DNA of 27,410 nucleotides from JAMOBE01 sp039908285 (lineage in GTDB: Bacteria; Pseudomonadota; Alphaproteobacteria; Rhodospirillales; Rhodospirillaceae), in assembly GCA_039908285.1 (NCBI GenBank), contig JAMOBE010000047.1, positions 1 to 27,410 on the forward strand. Direction: 5' to 3'. Both the position numbers and the translations under genes were made by a program. Positions 1-7,654 of this stretch are shown here, one piece after another. How positions within the stretch are numbered: position 1 is the first letter of the stretch; each line of letters begins with the position of its first letter. The notes under the pieces are model-generated. The model made no database searches. It had not been told where the DNA came from and worked only from the letters and a program-made list of their open reading frames with translations.

Positions 1-209
1 ACGTTGCCCTGGCCAGAAGCCTTGGTGTTGATGTTCTCACCGCTGGCATTGATGTTGGTGTTACCCTGGATCTGCACGCCAGAGCTGCTGCTGCTGGACA
101 TCGACTTGCTGGCCGGGCCAGAGGCGGCGCCCTGCTGGGCGTGAGCGGCACCGGCGGAAATCAGGGCGACGGCGGCGGCGACGATGGCGGTCTTGACGAG
201 AGTCTTCAT
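1..209 (-). CDS. secreted repeat protein, paralogue of the next gene (partial, C-terminus beyond window)
   Basis: The frame opens at ATG 209 after a good ribosome binding site (AAGGAAAC) and is still open at the window edge after 69 codons. Residues 1-24 form a signal peptide (MKT start, hydrophobic core, AHA-QQ cleavage). A serine run and the motif GVQIQGNTNIN follow, nearly identical to the gene at 259-615, so the two are tandem duplicates 49 bp apart and probably co-transcribed. The visible mature part is low in hydrophobic residues and rich in Gly, Asn, Gln and Ser, as in curlin-type or other beta-strand repeat proteins. No function is recognised; a secreted or periplasmic fibre or surface protein is an inference from composition. 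Confidence 0.75.
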   Translation of the reverse strand, partial: MKTLVKTAIVAAAVALISAGAAHAQQGAASGPASKSMSSSSSSGVQIQGNTNINASGENINTKASGQGN

Positions 210-258
210 GGTATCGTTTCCTTTTTTGCTGGTAGATGTACGCTCTGGGGAAGAATAA

Positions 259-615
259 TTACTTCTTGCAGCCATCACCGATGCTGCCGATCTCGGTGCA
301 GGCGACGTTGCCCTTGCCGGTGGCGACGGTGTTGACGTTCTTGGCGGTGACGTTGAGGTTGGTGTTGCCCTGGATCTGGGTGCCACCACTGATCGAGCCG
401 ATCTTGGTCTTGGCCACGTTGCCCTGACCCGACGCGCGGGTGTTGACGTCGGAGGCGTTGACGTTGATGTTGGTGTTGCCCTGGATCTGCACACCCGAGG
501 AACTGCTGCTGGACATCATCTTGGTGCCGCCAGCCTCCTGAGCGGAGGCGGTGGCAACGCTGACTGCAATCACACCAGCGGAGGCCAGCATCGCGATCTT
601 GGTCAGGTTCGACAT
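259..615 (-). CDS. secreted Asn/Gln/Gly-rich repeat protein (118 aa)
   Basis: ATG 615 follows a strong AAGGAG site. A signal peptide spans residues 1-25 (TASA-QE cleavage). After a six-serine stretch come two degenerate repeats of about 36 residues (41-76 and 78-112), each reading roughly G-x-QIQGNTN-[IL]-NV, then VNT-x-A-x-G-[QK]-GNVA and ending [KE]IGSI. Regularly spaced Gln/Asn and glycines resemble curli-like amyloid or beta-helix repeats, but this is not the classic curlin consensus and no csg-type partner genes are seen. Two cysteines (106 and 116) near the C-terminus could form a disulphide. Its truncated paralogue lies immediately downstream. I do not recognise a named family; extracellular or periplasmic location is supported by the signal peptide only. 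Confidence 0.85.
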   Translation of the reverse strand: MSNLTKIAMLASAGVIAVSVATASAQEAGGTKMMSSSSSSGVQIQGNTNINVNASDVNTRASGQGNVAKTKIGSISGGTQIQGNTNLNVTAKNVNTVATGKGNVACTEIGSIGDGCKK

Positions 616-706
616 GGTGTTACTCCTTGGGAACTGGTGTCACTCTGGCGAAGCTCGGCAACCATGTCATGGTGTCTGGGGTGCATGGGGTGCCGTAACG
701 ACGCGG

Positions 707-735
707 ACTATGCGCGAACTGCGCCCGATGCTCAA
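707..735 (-). promoter_or_regulatory. sigma-70-like promoter for the repeat-protein pair
   Basis: On the minus strand TTGAGC (735-730) is followed after 17 bp by CATAGT (712-707). It lies about 90 bp upstream of ATG 615 and points at the two repeat-protein genes. The call rests on matches to the consensus and the ideal spacing only. Confidence 0.5.
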
Positions 736-873
736 TGATCCAATTCTGCATACGCGGAAGACATAGGGCGGTCCATATCGGCACATGCCTGTCGAAACGA
801 CGCTTTCCGCGGATTTCCGGCAGATTATGGCTCCGGTCTATCTCTTCCGAGATATCGATCCCCGGGGCGTTGG

Positions 874-882
874 TGCTACACT
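874..882 (+). promoter_or_regulatory. extended -10 promoter element upstream of the response regulator
   Basis: TGCTACACT matches an extended -10 (TGn plus TACACT). No convincing -35 is found at 17 bp. A start near 889 would give a short leader containing AAGGAAAGAGAG in front of the response regulator. The 616-873 stretch otherwise shows only the divergent promoter listed at 707-735. Confidence 0.35.
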
Positions 883-960
883 GCAAGGAAAGAGAGAGGG
901 ATGAGGCGGGGCATCGCGCACCCGACGCGACGCGGCGCGCAAATCCGGGGAATGCCGACC

Positions 961-1581
961 ATGAAGCTGCTGATTGCCGATGACCATGCCCTGTTTCGTG
1001 GCGGACTCAGGCTGCAACTGATGGATTTCGACGCCGACGCCGAGATCCTCGAGGCCGGCACCTTCGCCGAGATGCTGGAGGTGGCCAGGCGCGAGCGGGA
1101 CCTCGACCTCGTCATCATCGACCTTGGCATGCCCGGCATGCCCTGGCGCGAGGCGCTGGCGGCCCTGCGCAAGGCCGTGCGCACGACGCGCATCGTGGTC
1201 CTGTCCGGGTCCGACAGCTCGGCCAACGTCCGCGAGTCGCTGGCGCTCGGAGCCGCCGGCTTCATCCCGAAGAGCGACGAGGCCCACGTGATGATCGCCG
1301 CCCTGAAACTGATCATGACGGGGGGGACCTACGTGCCGTCGGCGGCGGTGACCGGCGCCGGCGGCAACGGCGGTGGTCACGTGGGACAGGTCACCAACCG
1401 GCAGCGGGACGTACTGCACCTGCTGGCCAAGGGCCTGTCCAACAAGGAAATCGCCTTCCGCCTCAGCCTGACGGAGGGAACCGTCAAGCTCCACGTGGCG
1501 GCGATCCTGCGCAGCCTCGGCGCCACCAACCGCACCCAGGCCGTCCTCAACGCCCAGCACGCCGGGATCATCGAGGAGTGA
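961..1581 (+). CDS. NarL/FixJ-family response regulator with LuxR-type HTH
   Basis: The N-terminal receiver domain (residues 1-120 from ATG 961) shows the acidic pair D7-D8 in IADDH, phosphoacceptor D54 in IIDLGMPG, the switch Ser in VLSGSD and the conserved Lys in GFIPKSD. The C-terminal LuxR/GerE helix-turn-helix contains LTNRQ-like and GLSNKEIAFRL and EGTVKLHVAAIL signatures. It is therefore a phosphorylation-controlled transcription factor. ATG 961 matches the usual family start (MKLLIADDH). ATG 952 and ATG 901 are in frame, and 901 has its own SD-like AAGGAAAGAGAG, but they would add an Arg-rich tail not usual for the family. No histidine kinase is adjacent, so it is an orphan here. Whether it controls the neighbouring divergent repeat-protein genes is only a positional guess. 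Confidence 0.93.
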   Translation: MKLLIADDHALFRGGLRLQLMDFDADAEILEAGTFAEMLEVARRERDLDLVIIDLGMPGMPWREALAALRKAVRTTRIVVLSGSDSSANVRESLALGAAGFIPKSDEAHVMIAALKLIMTGGTYVPSAAVTGAGGNGGGHVGQVTNRQRDVLHLLAKGLSNKEIAFRLSLTEGTVKLHVAAILRSLGATNRTQAVLNAQHAGIIEE

Positions 1582-1619
1582 TGGGGGGGGTGACGGACAA
1601 TGGCGAAGAAAGAGAAGTC

Positions 1620-1654
1620 GTGAGGGCCTGAGGCCCTCACACTCCCCATTTTTT
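1620..1654 (+). terminator. probable rho-independent terminator after the response regulator
   Basis: GTGAGGGCC and GGCCCTCAC form a perfect 9-bp stem with a TGA loop (1620-1640). A run of six T follows at 1649-1654 after eight intervening bases, a longer gap than usual. It lies between convergent genes, as expected. A second GC-only hairpin (1672-1688, GGGGGGC/GCCCCCC) abuts the rplI stop codon on the other side. Confidence 0.5.
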
Positions 1655-1690
1655 ACAGGATGAGACGTCATGGGGGGCGTGGCCCCCCCC

Positions 1691-2224
1691 CTACTCCTGC
1701 GCCTCGGCGGCGGAGTCGTCGGCCGGAGCCGCCGGCTCCTCCCGCGTTTCGGTGCGGGACGAGGCCTGGGCTTCCTCCAGCGACCGGGCGACGGACACCG
1801 TGATCATCACCGACACTTCCGGGTGGAGCGACACCCGCACCTGGTGCTGGCCCATGGTCTTGATCGGCTGATTCAGGACCACCTGGCTGCGTTCGATGGT
1901 AAAGCCCGAGTCCTTCGACGCATCGGCGATGTCGCGGGCGGCCACCGAGCCATAGAGCTGGCCGCTTTCGCCAGCCTGGCGCACCATGATCAGGGTCAGA
2001 CCCTGCATCCTGGCGGCCACCGCCTCGGCCTCTTCCCGGCGCTTCAGGTTGGCGGCCTCAAGCTGGACGCGCTGACGCTGGAAGTGCTCGAGATTGGTCT
2101 TGGTGGCCCGCAGCGCCTTCTTCTGCGGCAACAGATAGTTGCGGGCAAAGCCCGGCTTGACCTTCACCACGTCGCCCATCTGACCGAGCTTCTCGATCCG
2201 TTCGAGCAGAACGATGTCCATCAC
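1691..2224 (-). CDS. rplI: 50S ribosomal protein L9
   Basis: The N-terminal L9 signature is clear: MDIVLLERIEKLGQMGDVV followed by VKPGFARNYLLPQKKAL, the rRNA-binding N domain. A long connecting helix and the C domain (LTLIMVRQAGESGQLYGSV and the following IADA) come next. At 177 aa it is longer than the roughly 150-aa E. coli protein because of an Ala/Glu-rich acidic tail (last 25 residues), common in alphaproteobacterial L9. It binds 23S rRNA domain V near the L1 stalk. ATG 2224 overlaps the stop of the DUF2232 gene by 4 bp (ATGA), showing translational coupling at the end of the rpsF operon. A second in-frame ATG is the next codon. Confidence 0.97.
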   Translation of the reverse strand: MMDIVLLERIEKLGQMGDVVKVKPGFARNYLLPQKKALRATKTNLEHFQRQRVQLEAANLKRREEAEAVAARMQGLTLIMVRQAGESGQLYGSVAARDIADASKDSGFTIERSQVVLNQPIKTMGQHQVRVSLHPEVSVMITVSVARSLEEAQASSRTETREEPAAPADDSAAEAQE

Positions 2225-3159
2225 TCCTCCTCCCTACCGCTGCCACCGCCCGCTGCGGCCGGCCGGCGTCGCTTGACTATATGCTCGACAAACCCAAGGC
2301 CGACGACGGCCACATAGCCCCACGTCGACAACAGATACGTTACATAGAACGCCCCCAGCAGCAGCGACGGCCCCTTGGTCCGCCGCGCCTCCGCGTGCAC
2401 CGCCGCCAGCCCCTGCAGAAACAGCGGCAGGCTCAGCACCAGCGCCCCGTTGCGGGCGATGTATCCGGCGTCGCCGCCCATCACCAGCGCCGGCCCCGCC
2501 ACCGCCATGAACATCCCCACCACCCAGTGGGGCAGCATCACCTCGATATAGCGCGGCGTCGGCCGGAGATTACGGCCGAGCCGCTCCAGCCCCCACTGCG
2601 CCAGGGCGGCGAGCGCCACCGCCCGCAGCACCCACATGTTCATCGTCGCCCCGGGCAGCAGCGGCGCGAAGGCCGCCGCCCACGCCCCGGGCTCCTCACC
2701 CCCCTCCGGCCAGCCGCGGGAGAGCTGACGCTGCAGCTCCTCGCGAATCAGGCCCTCCAGCCCCTGGGTATGGGATGGAGCCTCCATCGCCAGCACCGCC
2801 AGCATCCCAAGGGCCAGGGCCGCGAGCCCGCCCAGGATGCGGCCGGGTGTCATCCACCCGACGGTGCCATCCGGACCGGCCAGGACCCGAAGCCCCTGGC
2901 GCGCCACGAAAACCGCTGGCAGCACGTCCACCAGGATGAACGACACCGCCATCACCGAGTTCATCGCCAGCAGCAGCACGCCGCCGGTCAGACCAGCCAG
3001 GGCCGCCTTGGAGGCGCCGAACCCCAGCCCGGTCACGAACAGCGGCAGCGCCGAGACAATGGCCAGCAGCTTGCCGGCCGGCATGCCGACCAGCGAAGAC
3101 TGGAACATCGTCGCTCCCAGCATCCCGGCCAGCACCGCGGCTATGGCTTCTCTCGGCAT
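2221..3159 (-). CDS. DUF2232 family integral membrane protein
   Basis: This 312-aa protein is made mostly of hydrophobic helices. I count about eight transmembrane stretches, including a glycine-rich first helix, the SALPLFVTGLGFG motif, VMAVSFILVDVLPAVFV and a C-terminal FYVTYLLSTWGYVAVVGLG helix. Its place between rpsR and rplI is the standard position of DUF2232 (YybS-like) proteins in alphaproteobacteria. The family's function is not established; it resembles small transporter or energy-coupling membrane components. The C-terminus ends in a basic-then-acidic cytoplasmic tail. It overlaps rplI by 4 bp. Confidence 0.85.
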   Translation of the reverse strand: MPREAIAAVLAGMLGATMFQSSLVGMPAGKLLAIVSALPLFVTGLGFGASKAALAGLTGGVLLLAMNSVMAVSFILVDVLPAVFVARQGLRVLAGPDGTVGWMTPGRILGGLAALALGMLAVLAMEAPSHTQGLEGLIREELQRQLSRGWPEGGEEPGAWAAAFAPLLPGATMNMWVLRAVALAALAQWGLERLGRNLRPTPRYIEVMLPHWVVGMFMAVAGPALVMGGDAGYIARNGALVLSLPLFLQGLAAVHAEARRTKGPSLLLGAFYVTYLLSTWGYVAVVGLGFVEHIVKRRRPAAAGGGSGREEE

Positions 3160-3207
3160 GCGTCCCCCAAAGGGTCGTGGCGAACGCGCCCGCCCCGCCC
3201 CCAGCCC

Positions 3208-3444
3208 CTAGCTGATCACGTAGGGCAGCAGCGCCAGGAAGCGGGCACGCTTGATGGCGCGGGCCAGCTCACGCTGCTTCTTGGCGGATACGGCGGTGAT
3301 GCGGCTCGGCACGATCTTGCCACGCTCCGAGATGTAGCGCTGCAGGAGCCGGATGTCCTTGTAGTCGATCTTCGGCGCCTCGGCCCCGGAGAAGGGGCAC
3401 GTCTTGCGGCGGCGGAAGAACGGTCTGCGCTGCGCAACCATCAT
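3208..3444 (-). CDS. rpsR: 30S ribosomal protein S18
   Basis: The protein carries the S18 landmarks RRPFFRRRKTCPFSG near the N-terminus, IDYKDIRLLQRYISERGKI in the middle and SRITAVSAKKQRELARAIKRARFLALLPY at the end. It binds 16S rRNA and pairs with S6 on the 30S platform. Two adjacent ATGs (3444 and 3441) are possible starts. AAGGAGGTGC lies just upstream and gives better spacing for 3441, while 3444 forms an ATGA overlap with the rpsF stop. Either way it is coupled to rpsF. Length 77-78 aa is normal. Confidence 0.97.
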   Translation of the reverse strand: MMVAQRRPFFRRRKTCPFSGAEAPKIDYKDIRLLQRYISERGKIVPSRITAVSAKKQRELARAIKRARFLALLPYVIS

Positions 3445-3953
3445 GCACCTCCTTCATTGCGGGGCTCACCACGAGGCTCCCGGGGTGGGCGGCCCTCGCC
3501 CGGACCACCGCCCTCATGGCGCCGCGGCCCACGATCACCAAATCGGCCGCCGCCCTCACGGTCACGGCCACCGAACCGGCCGCCGCGCTCTCCGCGCTCG
3601 CCCCGTTCCCCGCGCTCGCCGTCACGGCTGCCGCGGCTCTGCAGGACGGCCGACGGCCCCTCCTCCAGCGCGTCGACGCGAAGGGTCAGATAGCGCAGCA
3701 CGTCTTCGCTGATCCGCATCTGCCGCTCCATTTCCAGGACGGCATCGGACGGTGCGTCGATATTGAACAGCACGTAGTGGCCCTTGCGATTCTTGCGAAT
3801 CCGATAGGCCAGGTTGCGCAAACCCCACATCTCGCGCTTCAGGACCTTGCCCTCCCGCTCGGTGAGGATGGCCGTCATCTGATCGGCCAGGCTCTCCACC
3901 TGCTGCGCGGAGGCATCCTGGCGCGCGATGAACACGCATTCATAATACGGCAT
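3441..3953 (-). CDS. rpsF: 30S ribosomal protein S6
   Basis: ATG 3953 follows AAGGGG and starts the typical MPYYECVFIARQD sequence. The S6 fold ends with VLRYLTLRVDALEEG near residue 112. S6 binds S18 and 16S rRNA. About 55 further residues form a low-complexity Arg/Gly/Glu tail (repeats of GER and GGRFG), probably disordered; extended S6 tails are common in alphaproteobacteria, and here the tail resembles RGG RNA-binding motifs. The open frame continues far upstream, but that part is antisense to fabD and is not used. It is the first gene of the rpsF-rpsR-DUF2232-rplI operon and is divergent from fabD. Confidence 0.96.
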   Translation of the reverse strand: MPYYECVFIARQDASAQQVESLADQMTAILTEREGKVLKREMWGLRNLAYRIRKNRKGHYVLFNIDAPSDAVLEMERQMRISEDVLRYLTLRVDALEEGPSAVLQSRGSRDGERGERGERGERGGRFGGRDREGGGRFGDRGPRRHEGGGPGEGRPPREPRGEPRNEGGA

Positions 3954-4044
3954 AAACACCCCTTCTGGCTTTTCTCGCCCCGTTGGTCCACCGTGGTCCC
4001 GAGGCATAGCCGGACACCCGCCGGCAAGGAGTTCGAAGCGGCGC

Positions 4045-4072
4045 ACTATACACGAAACTCGATGGCGTGCAA
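4045..4072 (-). promoter_or_regulatory. promoter of the rpsF operon
   Basis: On the minus strand TTGCAC (4072-4067), 16 bp, then TATAGT (4050-4045). It is about 95 bp upstream of the rpsF start. Its -35 lies only 6 bp from the -35 of the divergent fabD promoter. Confidence 0.6.
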
Positions 4073-4078
4073 GCGCGC

Positions 4079-4106
4079 TTGACAGGATCGTGGCGCACAG
4101 TATGAC
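4079..4106 (+). promoter_or_regulatory. promoter of the fabD operon
   Basis: A perfect -35 TTGACA (4079-4084), a 16-bp spacer and TATGAC (4101-4106, 4 of 6 matches) sit 37 bp upstream of the fabD start. It is back to back with the rpsF promoter. Confidence 0.55.
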
Positions 4107-4142
4107 TATCCTGCAATTCGCGTGGTGAAGGATGGTGCGTCG

Positions 4143-5084
4143 ATGACTCGAGCGTTCGTGTTCCCAGGACAAGGGTCGCAGACGGTTGGCATGGGCCGCG
4201 ACCTGGCGGACGCGTTTCCCGTAGCCCGTCATGTATTCGAAGAGGTGGACGATGCGCTGCGTCAGAATCTGACGCGGCTGATCTTCAATGGCCCCTCCGA
4301 GGAGCTGACTCTGACGGAAAACGCCCAGCCGGCGCTGATGGCCGTCAGTATGGCGGTGATGCGGGTGCTGGAGAAGGAGGGGGGACTCGACATCGCCAGC
4401 AGCGCGGTGTTCGTGGCCGGCCATTCCCTGGGCGAGTATTCGGCCCTGGCGGCGACGCGGGCGTTCTCCCTCGCCGATGCGGCATGGCTGCTGAAGTCCC
4501 GGGGCTGGGCCATGCAGCGGGCGGTACCGGTGGGTATCGGCGGCATGGCGGCGCTGATCGGGCTCGATCTCGACGTCGCCCGCGACGTGGCGCAGCAGGC
4601 GGCGGAGGGCGACGTCTGCACCGCCGCCAACGACAACGCCCCCCAGCAGGTGGTGGTCAGCGGCCACATCGCCGCGGTGGAGCGGGCCCTGGTCCTGGCC
4701 GCCGAGTGCGGGGCCCGGCGCAGCACCATGCTGCCGGTCAGCGCACCCTTCCACTGCTCCCTGATGAAGCCGGCAGCCGACGCCATGGTCGAGGCGCTCG
4801 GCCGCGTCACCGTCAACCGGCCCGTGCTGCCGCTGGTGGCCAACGTCACCGCCTCCCGCGTCGAGGAGCCCGACGAGATCCGCCGGCTTCTGGTGGAACA
4901 GATCACCGGCGCCGTGCGCTGGCGCGAGAGCGTGCTCTATCTCAGGGACCAGGGCGTGACCGGACTGGTGGAGATCGGGGCCGGGAAGATCCTGACCGGA
5001 CTGGTGAAGCGCATCTCACGTGATCTCACCTGCGTCGCCATCAACACGCCGCAGGACATCGAGGCCTTTCTCAAGGCCAACTGA
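4143..5084 (+). CDS. fabD: malonyl-CoA:ACP transacylase FabD
   Basis: FabD moves malonyl groups from CoA to acyl carrier protein to supply chain elongation in type II fatty acid synthesis. The 313-aa protein starts MTRAFVFPGQGSQ (oxyanion GQGSQ motif, 9-13). It has the nucleophile elbow GHSLGEYSA with Ser95, Arg120 in KSRG for malonyl carboxylate binding, and His204 in APFHCSLM completing the dyad. ATG 4143 is preferred because it begins the conserved strand and AAGGA precedes it; a GTG seven codons earlier is in frame. First gene of the fabD-fabG-acpP-fabF set, 25 bp before fabG. Confidence 0.97.
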   Translation: MTRAFVFPGQGSQTVGMGRDLADAFPVARHVFEEVDDALRQNLTRLIFNGPSEELTLTENAQPALMAVSMAVMRVLEKEGGLDIASSAVFVAGHSLGEYSALAATRAFSLADAAWLLKSRGWAMQRAVPVGIGGMAALIGLDLDVARDVAQQAAEGDVCTAANDNAPQQVVVSGHIAAVERALVLAAECGARRSTMLPVSAPFHCSLMKPAADAMVEALGRVTVNRPVLPLVANVTASRVEEPDEIRRLLVEQITGAVRWRESVLYLRDQGVTGLVEIGAGKILTGLVKRISRDLTCVAINTPQDIEAFLKAN

Positions 5085-5109
5085 GTCTGACGATCCAGGG
5101 GAGGGAGAC

Positions 5110-5847
5110 GTGTTCGCACTCGAAGGACGACGGGCGCTGGTGACCGGCGCCACGGGCGGCATCGGCGGGGCCATCGCCACCGCGCTTCATGCCCGCGGCG
5201 CCACCGTGGCCGTATCGGGCACCCGCACCGACGCCCTCGAGTCTCTGGCGTCGACCCTTGGCGGGCGGGTCCACGTCCTGCCCTGCGACCTGGCCGATCC
5301 GGCGGCGGTGGAGACGCTGGTGGGCGCCGCCGACGCGGCCATGGGCGGAGTCGACATCCTGATCAACAACGCCGGCCTGACCCGCGACGGGCTGGTCATG
5401 CGCATGAAGGACGAGGACTGGGCCCGGGTGATCGAGGTCAACCTGACCTCGGCCTTCCGGCTGTCGCGGGCGGCGGTAAAGGGCATGATGAAGCGCCGCT
5501 TCGGCCGCATCGTCGCCATCACCTCCATCGTCGGCGTCACCGGCAATCCGGGGCAGGTCAACTATGCCGCCTCCAAGGCCGGGATGATCGGCATGGTGAA
5601 GTCGCTGGCGGCCGAGGTCGCCTCGAGGGGCATCACCGCCAACTGCATCGCCCCGGGGTTCATCGCCACCCCCATGACCGACGGCCTGCCGGAGGCCCAG
5701 AAGGAGCGGCTTACCGCGGCGATTCCCGCCGGCCGCCTGGGCTCGGCCGGGGACGTCGCCGCCGCCACGGTCTATCTTGCGAGCGACGAGGCGGCCTACG
5801 TCACCGGCCAGACTCTGCATGTCAATGGGGGCATGGCCATGATATAG
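5110..5847 (+). CDS. fabG: 3-oxoacyl-ACP reductase FabG
   Basis: This short-chain dehydrogenase reduces 3-ketoacyl-ACP with NADPH in fatty acid elongation. The 245-aa protein shows TGATGGIG (12-19, cofactor loop), NNAG (86-89), and the catalytic set Asn111, Ser139, Tyr152 and Lys156 (ITSIVG and YAASK). It ends in the usual YVTGQTLHVNGGMAMI. The start is taken as GTG 5110 because GGGGAGGGA sits just upstream and the protein then begins MFALEGRRALVTG, the family norm; the frame is open further upstream over the end of fabD. It lies in the fab operon between fabD and acpP. Confidence 0.97.
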   Translation: MFALEGRRALVTGATGGIGGAIATALHARGATVAVSGTRTDALESLASTLGGRVHVLPCDLADPAAVETLVGAADAAMGGVDILINNAGLTRDGLVMRMKDEDWARVIEVNLTSAFRLSRAAVKGMMKRRFGRIVAITSIVGVTGNPGQVNYAASKAGMIGMVKSLAAEVASRGITANCIAPGFIATPMTDGLPEAQKERLTAAIPAGRLGSAGDVAAATVYLASDEAAYVTGQTLHVNGGMAMI

Positions 5848-5937
5848 CGGCTTCGGCGAGAAGAACCACCACCATGTGCGATTCCGACGCTGGTCAAGCC
5901 GAAAAAAGTATGGTACCCAGACGGCGCCTCAGGGCAG

Positions 5938-5961
5938 CGGTCCGAAGACCGGGTGTGTTTT
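5938..5961 (+). other. small CGAA-tetraloop hairpin in the fabG-acpP gap
   Basis: CGGTC-CGAA-GACCG forms a 5-bp stem closed by a stable tetraloop, followed by GGTGTGTTTT. It could be a weak terminator or RNA stability element that helps acpP be expressed separately from fabG. The 187-bp gap suggests acpP has its own promoter, but no convincing one is visible. Confidence 0.3.
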
Positions 5962-6034
5962 CGTGCCGGAATTGGGCAGGGAGTTCGTTTCGTCCAGTCT
6001 GTTTATCCATCTCAATAGATCGAGGATTGACGCT

Positions 6035-6271
6035 ATGAGTGACGTCGCCGAGCGGGTTAAGAAGATCGTCGTGGAGCATCTCGGGGTCGAGGAGTCGAAG
6101 GTCACCGAAAATGCGAGCTTCATCGACGATCTTGGTGCCGACAGCCTTGACACCGTCGAACTGGTGATGGCGTTCGAGGAGGAATTCAGCTGTGAGATTC
6201 CCGACGACGCCGCCGAGAAGATCCTGACGGTGAAGGACGCCATCGACTTCATCACCAAGCATGCGACCTGA
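6035..6271 (+). CDS. acpP: acyl carrier protein
   Basis: The 78-aa acidic four-helix protein carries growing acyl chains on a 4'-phosphopantetheine arm. The attachment serine is Ser37 in GADSLDTVELVMAFEEEF. ATG 6035 starts MSDVAERVKKIVVEHLGVEE, the family norm, after GAGGATTG. The open frame extends further upstream but without ACP similarity. Position between fabG and fabF is standard. No odd features. Confidence 0.98.
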   Translation: MSDVAERVKKIVVEHLGVEESKVTENASFIDDLGADSLDTVELVMAFEEEFSCEIPDDAAEKILTVKDAIDFITKHAT

Positions 6272-6312
6272 CGAAGACGACGGCGGCGGCCCGGGGTCGC
6301 CGTCGCGTCGCC

Positions 6313-6342
6313 GTCGCCGAGGTTCAAGTCGCCGAGGTTCAA
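6313..6342 (+). repeat. 15-bp tandem duplication in the acpP-fabF gap
   Basis: GTCGCCGAGGTTCAA occurs twice in tandem, preceded by further GTCGCC-rich sequence (6297-6312). It is a small slippage-type duplication in the intergenic region just before the fabF start. No function is evident. Confidence 0.75.
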
Positions 6343-6364
6343 TCCACGAGGGGCCAGCAGTGCA

Positions 6365-7627
6365 ATGAGACGGGTCGTCGTCACCGGTTTGGGTATGGTG
6401 ACACCGCTGGGTTGCGGTGTCGACATCAACTGGCAGCGCCTGATCAACGCCGAATCGGGGCTGCGGGTCATTGACCATTTCGATGTATCGGATCTGCCGG
6501 CGAAGGTGGCCGGCGTGGTGCCGCGAGGGACCGGTGATCCGGCACTGTTCAACGCCGATGCCTTCGTTCCACCGAAGGAACAGCGGCGGATGGACGATTT
6601 CATCATCTTCGCCCTGGGTGCGGCGACCCTCGCCGTCGAGGACTCGGGATGGAAGCCCCAGACGCCGGAAGAGGGTGAGCGTACCGGTGTCATGATCGGG
6701 TCGGGCATCGGTGGTCTCACCACCATCGCCAACGGCGCCCTGACCCTGCAGAGCGGCGGCCCGCGCAAGATCAGCCCGTTCTTCATTCCCTCGGCCCTGA
6801 TCAACCTGGCCTCCGGTCACCTGTCCATCAAGTACGGGTTCAAGGGACCGAATCACTCCGCCGTCACCGCCTGCTCGACCGGGGCTCATGCCATCGGCGA
6901 CGCCGCGCGACTGATCATGTTCGGCGACGCCGACGTGATGGTGGCGGGGGGCGCCGAGGCGGCGGTCTGCCGGCTCGGCATCGCCGGCTTTGCCGCGGCG
7001 CGGGCCCTGTCCACCGGCTTCAACGATCGTCCCACCCAGGCGTCGCGGCCCTGGGACAAGGACCGTGACGGCTTCGTCATGGGCGAGGGGGCGGGCGTGG
7101 TGGTGGTCGAGGAACTGGAGCACGCGCGCAGACGCGGCGCCAGGATCTATGCCGAGGTGGTCGGCTATGGCGTTTCCGGCGATGCCCACCACATCACCGC
7201 ACCGTCGGAGAATGGGGACGGCGCCTTCCGCGCCATGACCAACGCCCTGCGCAATGCCGGAATGGTTCCGTCGGACATCGACTACATCAATGCCCACGGC
7301 ACGTCGACTCCGCTCGGTGACGAGATCGAGCTTGGCGCGGTCAAGCGGCTGTTCGGCGAGCATGCCTACAAGCTGTCCATGTCCTCCACCAAGTCGGCCA
7401 TCGGCCATCTTCTGGGAGCGGCCGGGGCGGCCGAGGCCATCTACACCATCCTGGCCATCAAGAATGGCGTGGTGCCGCCGACGCTCAACCTGGACAACCC
7501 GTCCGAGGGCTGCGACATCGACCTTGTCCCGCACAAGGCGAAGACGCGCACGGTGAGGGCGGCGCTGTCCAACTCGTTCGGGTTCGGAGGCACCAACGCG
7601 TCCCTGGTGTTCAAGCCGGCGCCGTAA
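6365..7627 (+). CDS. fabF: 3-oxoacyl-ACP synthase II FabF
   Basis: FabF condenses malonyl-ACP with acyl-ACP in chain elongation. The 420-aa protein has the thiolase fold with nucleophile Cys170 in VTACSTGAHAIG, His311 in NAHGTSTPLGD, Lys343 and His348 in STKSAIGHLLGAAG, and the terminal glycine loop SNSFGFGGTNASL. It starts MRRVVVTGLGMVTPLG, as in the family. It follows acpP by about 90 bp and precedes mltG by 27 bp in the same direction, probably one transcript. Confidence 0.98.
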   Translation: MRRVVVTGLGMVTPLGCGVDINWQRLINAESGLRVIDHFDVSDLPAKVAGVVPRGTGDPALFNADAFVPPKEQRRMDDFIIFALGAATLAVEDSGWKPQTPEEGERTGVMIGSGIGGLTTIANGALTLQSGGPRKISPFFIPSALINLASGHLSIKYGFKGPNHSAVTACSTGAHAIGDAARLIMFGDADVMVAGGAEAAVCRLGIAGFAAARALSTGFNDRPTQASRPWDKDRDGFVMGEGAGVVVVEELEHARRRGARIYAEVVGYGVSGDAHHITAPSENGDGAFRAMTNALRNAGMVPSDIDYINAHGTSTPLGDEIELGAVKRLFGEHAYKLSMSSTKSAIGHLLGAAGAAEAIYTILAIKNGVVPPTLNLDNPSEGCDIDLVPHKAKTRTVRAALSNSFGFGGTNASLVFKPAP

Positions 7628-7654
7628 GGGCACCGTGGGACCGATTTTCCCGTG

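Noticed and set aside
1672..1688. Terminator of rplI
   Set aside because: The GC-only hairpin next to the stop codon has no U tract on the minus strand, so it is noted only within the neighbouring terminator entry.
3954..4754. Upstream extension of the rpsF frame
   Set aside because: It is antisense to fabD and has no S6 similarity; ATG 3953 with AAGGGG begins the conserved protein.
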